Below, in pieces: positions 50,370 to 52,701 of a DNA stretch of 52,701 nucleotides (the stretch's first letter is position 1; every line of letters starts with the position of its first letter). The notes under the pieces are model-generated. The model was not told the DNA's origin. It did not search any database and was given only the letters and a program-made list of their open reading frames with translations. The translations under genes and the position numbers were made by a program. The stretch spans positions 1 through 52,701 of the forward strand of contig CAKUAS010000015.1 of the NCBI GenBank assembly GCA_934636655.1, in the 5' to 3' direction. This DNA is from an uncultured Oscillospiraceae bacterium (GTDB taxonomy: Bacteria > Bacillota > Clostridia > Oscillospirales > Oscillospiraceae).

Positions 50370-52055
50370 TTACTCTACCGATATCATGTAATAGTAAACA
50401 GGCTGGCCGCCGTTTACGACGGTGACCTCCGCGTCTGGGAAGGCTTCCTCAAGCGTTCCTGCCGTGGCCTCCGCATCCTCCTGATTTACGTCCTCACCGT
50501 AGTAGACTGTGATTATCTCGGGATCAAGATCATCAAAGGCTTCGGACATCTTACCGAGCATGGAAGGCATTTCGGTGAAGCTGCCGATGAGCTTTCCGTC
50601 AAGCAGAGCAAGATACTCGCCGGCGTGAATGGCATAGCCGTCAAAGTCAGAGTCGCGCGCAGCGTAGGTGACCTGGGCGGTGTGAACATCCGAAAGAGAC
50701 TCATTTAGCGCCTCGACGATGTCGGAAACTTCGCTCTCAGGATCAAAGTTGAGCATCGCGGTTATTCCCTGGGGAATGGTCTTGGTCGGGATAACGACAA
50801 CGGTCTTATCCTCGCACAGAGGGATACTCTGTTCAGCGGCCATAATGATATTCTTATTATTCGGCAGAACAAACACGATCTCTGCCGGGGTGCGGTTGAT
50901 CTCCTTTATGATATCCGCAGTTGATGGGTTCATGGTCTGGCCGCCGGTAACGATGGTGTCGGCGCCGAGTTCCTTAAACAGATTTGCAATACCTTCGCCT
51001 GCACAGACGGCAACTATGCCGTAGCGCTTTGTCGGTATAGCATGCAGCTCCTCGGCAGCTTCAAGCTCCTGCTCGACCTTTTCAAGATCGTCGGTCGTCT
51101 GAGCCTTGCGGCCTGCCATTATATCGTCATACTGCGTGCGCATATTCTCGATCTTGGCAAGCTCAAGCGTACCGTACTGCTGGCTCTTCGTGAGCGCCTC
51201 GCCGGGGATATTCGTATGGACGTGCACCTTGAACGCCTCGTCGTCCTCACCGATAACAAGGCAATCGCCGATGCTGGAAAGATAGGCACGCAGCGGCGTG
51301 AGGTCTACGTTCGGCTCGTGCTTGCGCACGATATACACGGTATCGAAGGCGTAGGTTATTTCATCCGTTCCGAACATGTCGAACGCGTTATTCTCGTTTG
51401 CTATAACGCCCGCCTGAACAGCCGCCGTGGGAGCCTTGACCTCACCGCGCAGGCATGCGAGCATGGCGGTGAAGATAACGATATATCCCTTGCCGCCGGC
51501 ATCGACGACTCCTGCCTTCTGGAGAACCGGGTTCTGGTTGACGGTGTTCTCCAGCGCCTCGTTGCCGATCCTGAGTGCGGTATCGAGCAGTTCCTCGATA
51601 TCCGTGCCCTTCTTGGCGTACTCGACAGCGGCAGCCGACGCCATGCGCGCGACGGTCAGTATCGTGCCCTCGGCGGGCTTCATGACCGCTTTATACGCTG
51701 CGTCAACGCCGTCTTCCATAGCGGCAGCAAATTCCTTCGCGCCGACGGTCTCCATACCCTTGAGTCTGCGGGATATGCCGCGGAACAGAAGCGACAGGAT
51801 AACGCCGGAATTTCCGCGAGCACCGCGCAGAAGAGCGCCGGCAACACAGTCGGCAACAGCATCAACAGCGTAAAACTCTTTCTTTCTGAGCTGGGCAGCG
51901 GCCTCGTTCATTGTAAGGCCCATATTCGTACCCGTATCACCGTCGGGAACGGGGAAAACGTTAAGCTCGTTTATCTGCTGAGTATTCTCAGCAAGCGCGG
52001 CATCAGCGCAAAGGATCATGTCCTTAAACACCGCGGCGTCTAAATATTCTCTCAA
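50370..52055 (-). CDS. fakA: DAK2-domain fatty acid kinase FakA (YloV)
   Basis: 561 residues from TTG at 52055, chosen because GGAGGTG is 10 nt upstream and the protein then starts at the conserved REYLDAAVFKDM. Kinase-like DAK2 domain at 1-200 with NVFPVPDGDTGTNM (32-45) and GARGNSGVILSLL, a middle domain, and a C-terminal EDD-like domain ending AEVTVVNGGQPVYYYMISVE. FakA phosphorylates FakB-bound fatty acids to acyl-phosphate, feeding PlsX/PlsY; plsY lies elsewhere in this window, but no fakB is here. It follows asp23 as in many Firmicutes. Confidence 0.93.
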   Translation of the reverse strand: MREYLDAAVFKDMILCADAALAENTQQINELNVFPVPDGDTGTNMGLTMNEAAAQLRKKEFYAVDAVADCVAGALLRGARGNSGVILSLLFRGISRRLKGMETVGAKEFAAAMEDGVDAAYKAVMKPAEGTILTVARMASAAAVEYAKKGTDIEELLDTALRIGNEALENTVNQNPVLQKAGVVDAGGKGYIVIFTAMLACLRGEVKAPTAAVQAGVIANENNAFDMFGTDEITYAFDTVYIVRKHEPNVDLTPLRAYLSSIGDCLVIGEDDEAFKVHVHTNIPGEALTKSQQYGTLELAKIENMRTQYDDIMAGRKAQTTDDLEKVEQELEAAEELHAIPTKRYGIVAVCAGEGIANLFKELGADTIVTGGQTMNPSTADIIKEINRTPAEIVFVLPNNKNIIMAAEQSIPLCEDKTVVVIPTKTIPQGITAMLNFDPESEVSDIVEALNESLSDVHTAQVTYAARDSDFDGYAIHAGEYLALLDGKLIGSFTEMPSMLGKMSEAFDDLDPEIITVYYGEDVNQEDAEATAGTLEEAFPDAEVTVVNGGQPVYYYMISVE

Positions 52056-52090
52056 ATCAAAAGCACCTCCGGGAGGGATTTTCTCTGTAA

Positions 52091-52444
52091 TTAACCGACT
52101 ATAACAGTGTCGACGTAAACATCGACGCTCTTTACGGGAACGCCCGTGGCCTTTGCGACCTTGTAGCGCACTTCCTTGATAATGCTGCGGCATACGGCGC
52201 TTATATTAACACCGTTATCAACACCTATATGCAGTTCAAGCGAAAGCGTACCGTCGTCATTAAGATGGGTCATAACTCCCTTTGACATTGATTCACGTCT
52301 GAGAAGCTGGAGCGGGCCGCCTTCCTTGCTGCGTCCTGCCATGCCCTTTACGCCGAAGCAGCTTGTCGCCGCCGCGCCGGCAATATTCGTAAAGACCTCA
52401 CTGGTGATGCTTATACTTCCAAGCTCATTGCTGATGTTCACCAT
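52091..52444 (-). CDS. Asp23/Gls24-family protein (YloU)
   Basis: 117 residues, about 12 kDa, matching Asp23/Gls24: GSISITSEVFTNIAGAAATSCFGVKGMAG, then SLELHIGVDNGVNISAVCRSII and KVAKATGVPVKSVDVYVDTV. These envelope-associated proteins are linked to membrane stress and alkaline shock. The pair yloU-yloV is conserved across Firmicutes; the gap to fakA is 35 nt. AAAGGAG ribosome site before the ATG. Confidence 0.94.
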   Translation of the reverse strand: MVNISNELGSISITSEVFTNIAGAAATSCFGVKGMAGRSKEGGPLQLLRRESMSKGVMTHLNDDGTLSLELHIGVDNGVNISAVCRSIIKEVRYKVAKATGVPVKSVDVYVDTVIVG

Positions 52445-52495
52445 ATTGAAAGGCTCCTTTCATCAAAATACGCGCAATTATAAAATTGCTACAAT

Positions 52496-52524
52496 AGTAT
52501 AATACACCATTTCAAAAAGTACAA
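52496..52524 (-). promoter_or_regulatory. Promoter of asp23-fakA
   Basis: Minus strand TTGTAC (52524-52519), 17-nt spacer, TATACT (52501-52496). A GCAATT/AATTGC hairpin is in the leader (about 52474-52489). Confidence 0.75.
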
Positions 52525-52637
52525 GCAATAATTTGATGTTTACATCGCATTTTTTTAGTGTTAAACTCAAAGTGTATTTGAAAAGTTAAATATAATGTAT
52601 AATTATTAGAAATCCATTAGTTTCGGGAGGAAAAGAT

Positions 52638-52701
52638 ATGACAAGAAGGTACAAGACGATGGACGGCAACGAGGCGGCGGCGCATGTAAGCTATGCGTTC
52701 A
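52638..52701 (+). CDS. Pyruvate:ferredoxin oxidoreductase, N-terminal fragment
   Basis: Starts at the ATG at 52638 after CGGGAGG and runs off the right edge. The 21 visible residues (TRRYKTMDGNEAAAHVSYAF) are the highly conserved start of the single-chain PFOR/NifJ enzyme, which oxidises pyruvate to acetyl-CoA and CO2 and reduces ferredoxin. AT-rich upstream DNA holds two TATAAT blocks (52591-52596 and 52598-52603), one of which is likely the -10. Confidence 0.9.
   Translation, partial: MTRRYKTMDGNEAAAHVSYAF

Overview
The window looks like chromosomal DNA of an anaerobic, low-to-mid-GC Firmicute, most likely a gut Oscillospiraceae/Ruminococcaceae-type Clostridium relative. This is inferred from gene content: S-layer-homology surface proteins, lipoproteins with Gram-positive architecture, a T-box upstream of pheST, IreB, FakA/Asp23, class III (anaerobic) ribonucleotide reductase, pyruvate:ferredoxin oxidoreductase, EFR1-type ferredoxin and AGXXGG-type Shine-Dalgarno sites. 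No rRNA, tRNA, CRISPR array, transposase or phage gene was seen. About 50 genes fill the window; intergenic regions are short and most transcription units end in clear intrinsic hairpins.

Layout. 1-9450 (mostly minus): two secreted SLH proteins carrying repeated CxxC modules, a MarR-MATE-VanX-like dipeptidase operon with a palindromic operator inside its promoter, and a BspA-like leucine-rich-repeat gene broken by an in-frame stop. 9501-16350 (minus): hypA plus a large multi-[Fe-S] flavoprotein, then an EFR1 ferredoxin, a membrane-anchored PQQ-type propeller and an inactive-looking rhomboid relative; a ~290 bp TIR-bounded non-coding repeat element sits in the leader of the flavoprotein gene. 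16541-22259 (plus): rlmB, a degenerate P-type-ATPase-like membrane protein with a long acidic N-terminus, an EF-G paralogue and a small acidic membrane protein. 22297-25136 (minus): pyrimidine nucleoside phosphorylase, an unknown gene, mazF without a visible antitoxin, a lipoprotein. 25208-30303 (plus): T-box, pheS, an oversized pheT, ireB, an SCP2-domain protein. 30345-34560 (minus): two small paralogues, plsY, an HMA-SafE-like protein translationally coupled to a half-length copper-ATPase relative, trmO. 34652-38213: two ABC exporter units facing each other, the second under a GntR (YtrA-like) repressor. 38255-39937: a Na+:alanine/glycine symporter under a glycine riboswitch. 40053-46003: DUF1002 protein, and an nrdG-nrdD-trxB-SMR-SMR operon behind two NrdR-type boxes, with NrdD carrying its own fused redoxin domain. 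46055-52444 (minus): moaC-asparaginase-two flavoproteins in an overlapping operon, preceded by asp23-fakA. The right edge holds the first codons of pyruvate:ferredoxin oxidoreductase.

The most notable points are: two independent non-catalytic P-type-ATPase derivatives (17319-19793 and 32665-33825); the self-contained NrdG/NrdD-redoxin/TrxB module; an internal duplication in PheT; mazF starting with TTG behind a long inverted repeat; and a recurring arrangement in which an intrinsic terminator is followed within 10-35 nt by the start codon of the next same-strand gene, leaving no room for a promoter. All calls come from reading the sequence; no database search was run.
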